The notes beneath the pieces are model-generated. The model saw nothing but the letters and a program-made list of their open reading frames with translations. It searched no databases and was not told where the DNA came from. Shown in pieces: positions 9,271-17,081 of a stretch of DNA of 64,000 bases. Origin of the DNA: Cellulophaga sp. 20_2_10 (lineage in GTDB: Bacteria > Bacteroidota > Bacteroidia > Flavobacteriales > Flavobacteriaceae); NCBI RefSeq assembly GCF_023476645.1, contig NZ_JAMCOJ010000001.1, positions 434,001-498,000 on the forward strand. The letters are read 5' to 3'. Every line of letters begins with the position of its first letter. Position 1 is the stretch's first letter. The position numbers and the translations under genes were made by a program.

Positions 9271-9288
9271 TACTATCAAAACAAAGAC

Positions 9289-9657
9289 ATGAAATTAATT
9301 TGGAACATTTTAAAACTACTTCTTGCAGTATTTATGATATATGCAGGTAGTCAGCATTTTGTAAATCCAGACTTTTTTAATCCATTTGTGCCAGATGTAT
9401 TGGTTTTTAAAACCGCTATCATTTATGCATCAGGAATTTTAGAAGTTGCTTTGGGTGTTTTATTACTTTTTCCAAAGTATACTAAAAAAGCTGCCTTAGC
9501 AATCTGTATTTTAATGTTACTTTTTTTACCTATACACATTTGGGATGTATTTTCAGACACACCAGCAATTGGTAGTCACGAAGCCGCATTAATAAGATTA
9601 CCTATTCAGTTAGTGTTAATTGCCTTGTCTTATAAACTATATAAAATAAAAGCATAA
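9289..9657 (+). CDS. DoxX-like membrane protein
   Basis: A 122-residue protein starting MKLIWNILKLLLAVFMIYAG with four hydrophobic segments, as in the DoxX family. The ATG at 9289 is chosen because an in-frame ATG at 9244 lies upstream of the -7 element and inside the palindrome. The family sits in the inner membrane and is linked to redox homeostasis, but the activity is poorly defined. It is first in a six-gene stress operon, and its stop overlaps the TetR gene start by one base (TAATG), so translation is probably coupled. Confidence 0.8.
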   Translation: MKLIWNILKLLLAVFMIYAGSQHFVNPDFFNPFVPDVLVFKTAIIYASGILEVALGVLLLFPKYTKKAALAICILMLLFLPIHIWDVFSDTPAIGSHEAALIRLPIQLVLIALSYKLYKIKA

Positions 9658-10235
9658 TGGCAAAATTACAAAAGAGTATAGACAAGCGTAATGCATTGAT
9701 AAAAGCAACTATAGAGTTGGTTAATAATAATGGTTTCCACGCAACTCCTTTGTCTAAGGTTGCCAAAATGGCGAATGTTTCTCCTGCTACTATTTACTTG
9801 TATTTTGAAAACAAACAAGATTTAGTTAATAAGACATATATAGAAGTAAAAGAAAAATTTACGGCATATGCCTTTGAAACGTTTAAGGAGGATATGGCAG
9901 TAGAAGAAGGTTTTAAATTAATTTGGAACAGAATTGCAGACTTTAAATTTAAACATTGTGAAGAGGCAATGTTTTTAGCGCAGTGTGATAATACACCGAT
10001 GATAGATGAACCTAGTCGTGAAGTTGGCATTAAACATTTTCAGACCTTATTAGATTTATGGGGAAGAGGTAAAAAGGAAGGTTTAATAAAACCGATGTCA
10101 GATCACATTTTATATGCCTACACTATTATTCCGCTGTCTTTTTTAATTATTTCTCAAAAAAGAGGAGCTATTACATTAACTAAGGAGCATATAGAACAGT
10201 CTTATTTGGCAGCTTGGAATAGTATTAAAGCATAA
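9657..10235 (+). CDS. TetR/AcrR family transcriptional repressor
   Basis: A 192-residue protein with an N-terminal TetR helix-turn-helix (LSKVAKMANVSPATIYLYF, followed by ENKQDLVNKTY) and a variable helical ligand domain. The start overlaps the DoxX stop by one base. It probably binds the palindrome in the promoter at 9243-9256 and represses its own operon until an electrophile or similar ligand releases it. Downstream genes encode reductases for quinones, enones and aldehydes, which recalls E. coli NemR and its reductase operon, but the ligand is an inference. Confidence 0.9.
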   Translation: MAKLQKSIDKRNALIKATIELVNNNGFHATPLSKVAKMANVSPATIYLYFENKQDLVNKTYIEVKEKFTAYAFETFKEDMAVEEGFKLIWNRIADFKFKHCEEAMFLAQCDNTPMIDEPSREVGIKHFQTLLDLWGRGKKEGLIKPMSDHILYAYTIIPLSFLIISQKRGAITLTKEHIEQSYLAAWNSIKA

Positions 10236-10273
10236 AACAAAAACATATAAACTAAATATATAATACAGAAAAA

Positions 10274-10906
10274 ATGGAATTATTAGATAAATTAAATTGG
10301 AGATACGCTGCTAAAGCAATGAATGGTGAAAAAGTAGCTGAAGACAAAATTGATAGAATTATTGAAGCAGCGCGTTTAGCACCAACATCTAGTGGCTTAC
10401 AACCTTTTGAAATTTTTGTAGTAAAAAATCAAGAAATTAAAGAAAAGATTAAACCAATAGCTTGGAACCAATCTGTAATTACAGACTGCTCTCACCTATT
10501 AGTTTTTGCCGCTTGGGATACCTATACTCCTGAACGTATTAATAGAATGTTCGATTTAACAAACGATATCCGTGGTTTTAAAAATGAAGGTTGGGAAAAC
10601 TACAGAAAAATGTTGTTAGATATGTATCCACAGAGAGATGCCGAAGAAAACTTTAATCACGCTGCAAAACAAGCATACATTGCTTTTGCTCACTCAATTA
10701 TAGCTGCTGCTTTTGAAGGTGTAGATGCTACTCCACTAGAAGGTTTTGATCCTGCTTCTGTAGACGAAATTTTAGGATTACGCGAAAAAGGATTACGTAG
10801 TGCCGTTTTATTACCATTGGGATATAGAAAAACAGAAGAAGATTGGTTGGTAAATTTAGTTAAAGTACGTAATAGTACAGAAGATTTAGTAACTGTAATA
10901 GAATAA
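10274..10906 (+). CDS. NAD(P)H-dependent nitroreductase family oxidoreductase
   Basis: A 210-residue single-domain nitroreductase of the NfsB type: LNWRYAAKAMNGEKV, ARLAPTSSGLQPFEIFVV (FMN phosphate and N-terminal helix region) and a C-terminal LLPLGYRKTEEDW segment. Such FMN enzymes reduce quinones, nitroaromatics and flavins with NAD(P)H and act as homodimers in the cytoplasm. It is the third gene of the TetR-controlled operon, with 38 bases after tetR and 11 before the next gene. The physiological substrate cannot be named. Confidence 0.9.
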   Translation: MELLDKLNWRYAAKAMNGEKVAEDKIDRIIEAARLAPTSSGLQPFEIFVVKNQEIKEKIKPIAWNQSVITDCSHLLVFAAWDTYTPERINRMFDLTNDIRGFKNEGWENYRKMLLDMYPQRDAEENFNHAAKQAYIAFAHSIIAAAFEGVDATPLEGFDPASVDEILGLREKGLRSAVLLPLGYRKTEEDWLVNLVKVRNSTEDLVTVIE

Positions 10907-10917
10907 AAACAAAAAAT

Positions 10918-11916
10918 ATGATTCAGACAATTTTATTAAAAAACAGACCTGTAGGGAAGCCTTCAGTATCAGATTTTGAATTTGTAACGGATGAATCTGA
11001 TGTAAAGATTAAAGATGGTGAGTTGCTTTTAGAAGCAACTTACGTATCTGTAGATCCTTACTTAAGAGGAAGAATGAGCGATGCAAAGTCTTACGTCCCT
11101 CCTTTTGAGTTAAATAAACCCGTACATTCTGGTGTTGTTGCAAAAGTACTTGCTTCTAAAAACGACAAGTTTAAAGAAGGAGATTTTGTTTCCGGAATGT
11201 TAGATTGGAAAACAAAGCAAGTATCTAACGGCGAAGGACTTTTAAAAGTAGATGGTTCTAAAGCTCCTTTAAGCACATATTTAGGTGTTCTAGGGATGAC
11301 AGGCTTAACTGCTTACTTAGGCTTAAACCAAATAGGTAAACCTAAAACAGGCGAGACACTTGTTGTTTCTGGTGCTGCTGGTGCTGTTGGTAGTGTAGTT
11401 GGGCAAATAGGAAAAATTCTTGGACTTAATGTAATTGGTATTGCTGGTACAGATGAAAAGGTAGAAATGCTTACATCTAAATTTGGTTTTGATACTGGTA
11501 TTAATTACAATACTACTAAAGATATGAAAGCTGCAATTGCAGCAGCTGCTCCAAATGGTGTAGATATCTATTTTGATAATGTAGGCGGACCAATATCTGA
11601 TGCTGTGCTTTTTAATATAAACAAGTTTGCTAGGATGATTATTTGCGGAGCTATATCTGTATATAATAATACCGAGTTACCACAAAGTGTAAGTGTACAA
11701 CCGTTTTTAGTTAAAAATAGTGCCTTAATGCAAGGGTTTATTGTATCTAACTACGCAGATAAGTTTCCTGAAGCAATGAAGGAATTATCAACTTGGTTAG
11801 CAGAAGGTAAATTAACCTATTCTGAAACTGTTGTTAACGGCTTTGAAAATATCCCAAGTGCTTTTATCGATTTATTCGATGGAAAAAACAAAGGAAAAAT
11901 GATTGTGAAAATTTAA
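10918..11916 (+). CDS. Zinc-free MDR reductase (prostaglandin/enone reductase type)
   Basis: A 332-residue medium-chain reductase of the CurA / leukotriene-B4 12-hydroxydehydrogenase group. The start (NRPVGKPSVSDFEF), DPYLRGRMSD and the nucleotide loop SGAAGAVGSVVGQIGK (about 156-171) followed by GIAGTDEK are typical, and the zinc ligands of alcohol dehydrogenases are absent. Members reduce the C=C bond of alpha,beta-unsaturated carbonyls with NADPH. This fits a detoxification role beside a nitroreductase, an aldehyde reductase and DJ-1. Confidence 0.92.
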   Translation: MIQTILLKNRPVGKPSVSDFEFVTDESDVKIKDGELLLEATYVSVDPYLRGRMSDAKSYVPPFELNKPVHSGVVAKVLASKNDKFKEGDFVSGMLDWKTKQVSNGEGLLKVDGSKAPLSTYLGVLGMTGLTAYLGLNQIGKPKTGETLVVSGAAGAVGSVVGQIGKILGLNVIGIAGTDEKVEMLTSKFGFDTGINYNTTKDMKAAIAAAAPNGVDIYFDNVGGPISDAVLFNINKFARMIICGAISVYNNTELPQSVSVQPFLVKNSALMQGFIVSNYADKFPEAMKELSTWLAEGKLTYSETVVNGFENIPSAFIDLFDGKNKGKMIVKI

Positions 11917-11952
11917 AAATTAGATTTTTTATCAACTTAAAAAACAAAGAAA

Positions 11953-13110
11953 ATGAACAATTTTGAATATAAAAACCCAACTAAAATCATATTTGGGAAA
12001 AATACTATAGAAAAATTAACTGCAGAAATACCTGCCGATGCTAAAGTTTTATTACTTTATGGTGGTGGTAGTATTAAGAAAAACGGAATTTACGACCAAG
12101 TAAAAACTGCTTTAGCAAAAGTAGACATTACAGAGTTTGGTGGTATTCCGGCAAATCCTGAGTATTCTATTTTAATGGATGCTTTAAAAGTAATTAAGGA
12201 CAAAAAAATCACCTATTTGTTAGCTGTTGGTGGTGGTTCTGTGATAGACGGAACTAAATTCTTATCTGCTGCTGCTTTATATGATGGTGCAGAACCTTGG
12301 GATATGCTAAAAAATAAAGAACGTCCTAGCAAGGGATTGCCTTTTGGAACAGTATTAACTTTACCTGCAACAGGGTCTGAAATGAATTCTGGTTTAGTTG
12401 TATCTAGAAAAGAAACAAAAGAAAAACTTTCTATGGGAGGTCCAGCATTGTTTCCTACTTTTTCTATACTAGATCCACAGGTAATTACATCTATTCCTAA
12501 GCGTCAATTAGCAAATGGTATTACAGATGCTTTTACGCACGTTTTAGAGCAGTATATGACCTACCCTGCCGGCGGTTTACTCCAAGACCGTTTTGCAGAA
12601 AGTATTTTGCAAACATTAGTAGAGGTTGCTCCTACTGTTATTAAAGATCCTACAAACTACGAAGCTGCATCTAACTTTATGTGGAGCTGTACAATGGCTT
12701 TAAATGGGTTAATACAACAAGGGGTTCCTGGAGATTGGGCTATACATATGATGGGACACGAGTTAACTGCTCTTTTTGGAATAGACCACGCAAGAACATT
12801 GGCTGTAGTTACTCCTAGTCATTACAAGTATAATTTTGAAGCTAAAAAAGAAAAACTAGCACAATATGCAGAACGTATTTGGAATGTTACCGAAGGTAGC
12901 CAAGAAGACAAGGCATATGCGGCAATAGAAAAAACTGAAGCTTTCTTTCATCAATTAGGTATAGACACCAAATTATCTGACTATACTAAAGATTACGAAG
13001 GAACTGCAGAAGAAATTGCAAAACGTTTTACTCAACGTGGTTGGAAATTAGGAGAACACCAGTCTTTAATGCCTGAAGATGCAGAAAAGATAGTAAAAAT
13101 GGCATACTAA
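11953..13110 (+). CDS. Iron-containing alcohol dehydrogenase, YqhD-like
   Basis: A 385-residue group III alcohol dehydrogenase. N-terminal NFEYKNPTKIIFGKNTI, GGGSVIDGTKF (nucleotide binding), LPATGSEMNSG, and metal-ligand regions ITDAFTHVLEQY and HELTALFGIDHARTLA are seen. The sequence resembles NADPH-dependent YqhD/BDH enzymes, which reduce a broad range of aldehydes including lipid-peroxidation products. Its place in the operon with an enone reductase and a DJ-1 protein supports aldehyde detoxification, not fermentation. Confidence 0.93.
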   Translation: MNNFEYKNPTKIIFGKNTIEKLTAEIPADAKVLLLYGGGSIKKNGIYDQVKTALAKVDITEFGGIPANPEYSILMDALKVIKDKKITYLLAVGGGSVIDGTKFLSAAALYDGAEPWDMLKNKERPSKGLPFGTVLTLPATGSEMNSGLVVSRKETKEKLSMGGPALFPTFSILDPQVITSIPKRQLANGITDAFTHVLEQYMTYPAGGLLQDRFAESILQTLVEVAPTVIKDPTNYEAASNFMWSCTMALNGLIQQGVPGDWAIHMMGHELTALFGIDHARTLAVVTPSHYKYNFEAKKEKLAQYAERIWNVTEGSQEDKAYAAIEKTEAFFHQLGIDTKLSDYTKDYEGTAEEIAKRFTQRGWKLGEHQSLMPEDAEKIVKMAY

Positions 13111-13119
13111 ATAAGTTTA

Positions 13120-13929
13120 ATGAATTTTATTAAAACAATAGTTATAGCACTAGTAATAGTAACAGTTACAGCTTGCAATAACAAAAAAGAGAAACAGTCT
13201 TCTGAAAAAATTTCAGAAGAAAAAACAGAACTTAAAAAAGATAAAAAAATGAAAGTATTATTTGTATTAACATCTCACGATAAATTAGGCGATACTGGTA
13301 AAAAAACTGGTTTCTGGGTAGAAGAATTTGCAAACCCATATTATACACTATTAGATAAAGGAGCTGAAATTACTTTAGCAACACCAAAAGGTGGTGCTGC
13401 ACCAATAGATCCTAGTAGTGATTCTCCAGATGCTGCTACTGAAGATACAGAACGTTTTAACAACGATGCAGATGCAAAAGCTAAAATTGCAAATACAAAG
13501 GTTTTAGCAGATATGAATGCTGATGATTTTGATGCTGTATTTTATCCAGGTGGTCACGGGCCATTATGGGATTTAGCTAATGATGAAAAATCTATTGCAT
13601 TAATTGAAAAATTTAACGCACAGAAAAAACCAGTAGCATTTGTATGTCACGCTCCGGCTGCACTTAAAGGTGTTAAAGGTACAGATGGTAACCCATTGGT
13701 AAAAGGTAAAAAAGTAACTGGATTTACAAATACTGAAGAAGCTGCTGTACAACTTACAGATGTTGTTCCGTTTTTAGTTGAAGATATGCTAAAAGAAAAC
13801 GGAGGTATTTATTCCAAAAAAGAAGATTGGGCTGCTTACGCAATTCAAGATGGTAACTTAATTACAGGTCAAAACCCGGCATCGTCTGAGTTAGTTGCTG
13901 AAAAATTAGTTGCAGAATTAAATAAATAA
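13120..13929 (+). CDS. DJ-1/PfpI domain lipoprotein (Hsp31-like)
   Basis: A 269-residue protein. The N-terminus is a lipoprotein signal (VTVTAC, C19) and a lysine/glutamate-rich linker; a DJ-1/PfpI domain follows from MKVLFVLTSHDK at residue 43. The nucleophile cysteine is in AFVCHAPAAL, and DAVFYPGGHGPLWDL is the typical preceding strand. Hsp31-type members act on methylglyoxal or repair glycation, usually in the cytosol; here the signal points to a membrane-anchored envelope location. Translation from the internal ATG at 13246 would give a cytosolic form. Last gene of the operon, with a terminator after it. Confidence 0.88.
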   Translation: MNFIKTIVIALVIVTVTACNNKKEKQSSEKISEEKTELKKDKKMKVLFVLTSHDKLGDTGKKTGFWVEEFANPYYTLLDKGAEITLATPKGGAAPIDPSSDSPDAATEDTERFNNDADAKAKIANTKVLADMNADDFDAVFYPGGHGPLWDLANDEKSIALIEKFNAQKKPVAFVCHAPAALKGVKGTDGNPLVKGKKVTGFTNTEEAAVQLTDVVPFLVEDMLKENGGIYSKKEDWAAYAIQDGNLITGQNPASSELVAEKLVAELNK

Positions 13930-13945
13930 AGATTCCATTTTTTCT

Positions 13946-13989
13946 TAAAAAGGGCGTGTAGACAATTAGTTTACACGCTCTTTTTTTTA
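13946..13989 (+). terminator. Terminator of the stress operon
   Basis: GGGCGTGTA / TACACGCTC stem (one G-T pair) followed by eight or more T, 22 bases after the DJ-1 stop. Confidence 0.85.
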
Positions 13990-14024
13990 TAGATTAAAGG
14001 TAGAGCTATACTTTTAAAACATAA

Positions 14025-14069
14025 AAAAAGCTTTATAATAAATAGTAACTATTTATTATAAAGCTTTTT
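14025..14069 (-). terminator. Long near-perfect palindrome, terminator of the J-KTSC gene
   Basis: Two 22-base arms (AAAAAGCTTTATAATAAATAGT on the left, its exact complement on the right) separated by one base. It lies 28 bases past the J-KTSC stop and gives a T run on the minus strand. The stem is AT-rich apart from the AGCTT core. Arms this long with almost no loop are unusual for a terminator. Confidence 0.7.
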
Positions 14070-14097
14070 ACAAAACACAACTTAAATAATTAAGCTA

Positions 14098-14547
14098 CTA
14101 TGCTTCTTGTGTTGTTTTTTTAGACTTACGGTACATGTAAGAATCAAATATGTTACGTTTTGCAAAACGATAAATCTTATCTGAGTTTATCATTTTTACA
14201 TATATTTTTTTAGGAACTCCAAAATACTCATAGGTAGTACCATCCAAAAAGGTAACTTCTAAAAGCTGACCATTGTGTTGAAAATCTAAAATACCAGAAG
14301 TATTTGTTAATGCTTTGTATTCTTCTGCACTAGCAACTTTAGTTTCTGGAGCTATACTTACAAGAAAATGGTAACCATCTATAATTTCTCTACTCTTTAT
14401 TTCTGCTTCTTCACGCTTAGCGTCTCCTTCTTGAAACTTATCTGGATGCCATTCTTTTACTAAGTTTCTGTAACTAGTTTTCAATGACTTAAGTTCTATG
14501 TTATTCTCCACAGAGAACATTTTCTTGTATTGATTTATTCGTTTCAT
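14098..14547 (-). CDS. J-domain / KTSC-domain fusion protein
   Basis: A 149-residue protein with two parts. The N-terminal ~60 residues form a J-domain with the HPD motif at 34-36 (KEWHPDKF), which stimulates Hsp70 ATPase. The C-terminal ~60 residues (GQLLEVTFLDGTTYEYFGVP to the end) match the KTSC fold found in lysyl-tRNA-synthetase-associated and hypothetical proteins. The G/F region of full DnaJ proteins is absent, so this is a class III-like co-chaperone, probably cytoplasmic. The role of the KTSC part is unknown. It is a single gene ending at the long palindrome. Confidence 0.8.
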   Translation of the reverse strand: MKRINQYKKMFSVENNIELKSLKTSYRNLVKEWHPDKFQEGDAKREEAEIKSREIIDGYHFLVSIAPETKVASAEEYKALTNTSGILDFQHNGQLLEVTFLDGTTYEYFGVPKKIYVKMINSDKIYRFAKRNIFDSYMYRKSKKTTQEA

Positions 14548-14625
14548 TCAGGTACTTTTTTTAAAACCAGCCGCGAAATTACATCTTTTTAATTGATTAT
14601 CAACCTATATAACAATAATAGCGTG

Positions 14626-15885
14626 TTATTTTCTTTTATTAAAAGGTCTAATAATTAATCCTAAGGGTCTGTCATAGGTAAAGTAATTAGTCATCCACCC
14701 CATAAAAGCAGACAATTTATTCTTAAATCCGACTAAAGACATAATGTGTATAAACATCCAAACCAACCAGGCAAACGTTCCTTGAAACTTCCATTTAGGT
14801 AAATCTACGACTGCTTTTTTTCGTCCAATTGTTGCCATTACACCTTTATTCTTATATACAAATGGCTGTAAAGGCTTATTCTCACAAAGGTTAATTATGT
14901 TTTTAGCTAAGTGCGTTCCTTGTTGCTGTGCAACAGGTGCTAACATTGGTAGTCCACGAGGTTCATCTTCAGAAATATGAGCTGCTACATCACCTATAGC
15001 AAAAACATCCTTAGTTTGCACAACTTGGTTATACGCATCAACTGCTATGCGGTTACCTCCTATTATTGCATCTTTTGGTAATCCATCTATTGGAGCTGCT
15101 TTTACACCAGCTGTCCAAATTACAGTATCTGTATAAAAACTTTTATCGTCTATTTCTAGCTTATTGTCTTTATAAGAACTTACTCTGGAGTTTAAATGTA
15201 CATTAACACCTAAGTTAGTTAAGTACAATAAACTCTTAGCAGATGCCTGTTTAGACATTGCATTTAATAAATTAGGAGAAGCCTCATAAAGGTTTATACT
15301 CATTTTAGAGATATCTAAATCTGGGAAATCTTTTGGTAGCACGTGTTTTTTCATTTCTGCCAAAGCACCTGCGAGTTCTAAACCAGCTGGTCCGCCACCA
15401 ACAATAGCAATATTTAAAATTTCATCTAAAGGTTCTTTATCTTTTTTAGCCAATGCTTTTTCTAAATTCTGAAAAATATAACTTCTTAAGTTTAAAGCAT
15501 CCGGAATAGACTTTAAGGTTAGCAACTCATCCTTTATAGGCTCAAAATTAAAGAAATTATTTTGACTCCCTGTTGCAATAACTAAATAGTCATAATTAAT
15601 TGTACCTATAGAGGTTTCTAGTTCTTTAGCTTCTGAATTAACAGACATAACGTTTGCCATCCTAAAAGTAACATTTTTATATCCTCTAAAAATGCGCCTA
15701 ACTGGGTAAGCAATACTATCTGGCTCAAGACCTCCCGTAGCAATTTGATACATTAGAGGCTGAAAATTATGATAGTTATTTTGGTCTATTAGACGTACAT
15801 CTACATTTTTGTCTTTAAAAGCTTTTGCTATAGTAATACCGCCAAAACCAGCACCTATAATCACTACTTTTTTTCTATTTCCCAT
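14626..15885 (-). CDS. ndh: Type II NADH dehydrogenase (NDH-2)
   Basis: A 419-residue flavoprotein from the ATG at 15885 (MGNRKKVVIIGAGFGG), with FAD-binding GxGxxG at the start, a second dinucleotide fold near IAIVGGGPAGLELAGAL for NADH, and VFAIGDVAA for FAD. The C-terminal amphipathic and hydrophobic stretch (FAWLVWMFIHIMSLVGF) anchors it to the inner membrane. It transfers electrons from NADH to quinone without pumping protons. The alternative start at 15903 lies within a few bases of a -7-like element, so the shorter form is preferred. Confidence 0.92.
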   Translation of the reverse strand: MGNRKKVVIIGAGFGGITIAKAFKDKNVDVRLIDQNNYHNFQPLMYQIATGGLEPDSIAYPVRRIFRGYKNVTFRMANVMSVNSEAKELETSIGTINYDYLVIATGSQNNFFNFEPIKDELLTLKSIPDALNLRSYIFQNLEKALAKKDKEPLDEILNIAIVGGGPAGLELAGALAEMKKHVLPKDFPDLDISKMSINLYEASPNLLNAMSKQASAKSLLYLTNLGVNVHLNSRVSSYKDNKLEIDDKSFYTDTVIWTAGVKAAPIDGLPKDAIIGGNRIAVDAYNQVVQTKDVFAIGDVAAHISEDEPRGLPMLAPVAQQQGTHLAKNIINLCENKPLQPFVYKNKGVMATIGRKKAVVDLPKWKFQGTFAWLVWMFIHIMSLVGFKNKLSAFMGWMTNYFTYDRPLGLIIRPFNKRK

Positions 15886-15966
15886 AAGTTTAAATTGTAG
15901 CATAAAGGTACAAAATAAGGACGTTTTTATAGGTTGATAAAAGCTTTGATTTACGTTAAATATTTG

Positions 15967-16004
15967 ACAAAAAAAAGAGTCTATTCTTTCGAATAGACTC
16001 TTAG
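15967..16004 (-). terminator. Terminator after the cold-shock gene
   Basis: GAGTCTATTC / GAATAGACTC perfect stem with a four-base loop; the A run on its left gives a T run on the minus strand. It lies about 25 bases past the csp stop. Confidence 0.9.
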
Positions 16005-16027
16005 TTTAAAGCTTTTACTAGTATATG

Positions 16028-16219
16028 TTATAAAACTCTTACGTTTGCTGCGTTTAAACCTTTTTTACCTTCTGTAATCTCATATTCAACTTCATCGCCT
16101 TCACGAATTTCGTCTACTAAACCAGAGATGTGTACAAAGATATCATTACCTGAACCTTCTTCTGTGATAAAACCAAATCCTTTTTCATCGTTGAAGAATT
16201 TTACTGTTCCTTTACTCAT
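16028..16219 (-). CDS. Cold-shock protein, CspA family
   Basis: A 63-residue single cold-shock domain: KGTVKFFNDEKGFGFITEE carries RNP1 (KGFGFI), and DIFVHISGL carries RNP2. It binds single-stranded RNA and DNA as an RNA chaperone in the cytoplasm. Expression starts from a consensus promoter about 30 bases upstream. It is a single-gene transcript with its own terminator. C-terminal KGLNAANVRVL is typical of Bacteroidota members. Confidence 0.97.
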   Translation of the reverse strand: MSKGTVKFFNDEKGFGFITEEGSGNDIFVHISGLVDEIREGDEVEYEITEGKKGLNAANVRVL

Positions 16220-16248
16220 TGTATTGTATTTATAATAATTAATTTAAA

Positions 16249-16280
16249 CAAAATTAATACATAAGAATAAAACTACCAAA
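16249..16280 (-). promoter_or_regulatory. Consensus promoter of the cold-shock gene
   Basis: On the minus strand TTTG (16277-16280) and TAATTTTG (16249-16256) are separated by 20 bases, a full match to the Bacteroidota -33/-7 pattern. The leader to the ATG is roughly 25 bases. Confidence 0.75.
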
Positions 16281-16426
16281 TTTTTTTAACCACTTTAGTA
16301 TCAGTTAACTTAAAGTTAATATTGCGACTGTATCTAAGTAATATTTTGTTAATTTATTGGACTTAAATCTCTTTAATATTACCCACTTAAATCCAGGTTT
16401 TTACATCATTACAGATTAAAAATAAT

Positions 16427-16933
16427 CTAAGCTTCTCCCCTTGCAGGATAATCTGCTTTTAAAATATAATCAATTCCTCCCAATACATCTCTAAATTCTG
16501 GTCGTCCAAAAGGCATAGACTGTATAGATTCCCAATACACTGTGCTATCTGTCGTTATTAAAAATAAGCCTGGTTCTGTAAAAAATTCTGGTTCTTGTTT
16601 TATTCCACTAGAAATAAACAATCCCCATTTTCTTGCTTCTTCAATAGAAAAACCATAACCAAGAGGAATATCATCAATAGCCCATTCTTTATGTGTTGCT
16701 TTTGCTACTTCTTCTGTATCAGAACTAATAGCTATTACATTAACGCCACGTTCTGTAAATTTAGGAAGTATTTTTTGTAACTGCTCTAATTGTTTTTGAC
16801 AAACAGGACAGTGTTTACCTCTATAAAAAAGAATTAAAGTAAAGTTTTCTGGTGATTGTTCACTTAACTTCCACGTAGTATCATTCACCAATTCTATATT
16901 TAATTCTGGTGCTTTTTCTCTAGGTTTTATCAT
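16427..16933 (-). CDS. Peroxiredoxin-like AhpC/TSA family protein
   Basis: A 168-residue thioredoxin-fold protein without a signal peptide. The active region is FYRGKHCPVCQKQ, giving a CxxC pair at C42 and C45, followed by NVIAISSDTEEVA and a C-terminal GGIDYILKADYPARGEA. The layout matches the peroxiredoxin-like proteins annotated in many Bacteroidota. The CPVC arrangement could serve thiol-disulfide exchange or peroxide reduction; which cannot be decided here. It is a lone minus-strand gene. Confidence 0.85.
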   Translation of the reverse strand: MIKPREKAPELNIELVNDTTWKLSEQSPENFTLILFYRGKHCPVCQKQLEQLQKILPKFTERGVNVIAISSDTEEVAKATHKEWAIDDIPLGYGFSIEEARKWGLFISSGIKQEPEFFTEPGLFLITTDSTVYWESIQSMPFGRPEFRDVLGGIDYILKADYPARGEA

Positions 16934-17081
16934 AATAATGTGTAGTTTTAATTAAACTGTAGTAACAATTTAAGATTTAAATGATACTTTAAAAATAAAG
17001 AAAACCACAACCAATAAGGTGTGTTTTACAAGTAGTAACACAAGTTTAACACATCTATTAAAGAATTTTTGATATAATTTT

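Noticed and set aside
9244-9288. Upstream ATG for the DoxX gene
   Set aside because: It lies inside the TetR palindrome and upstream of the -7 element.
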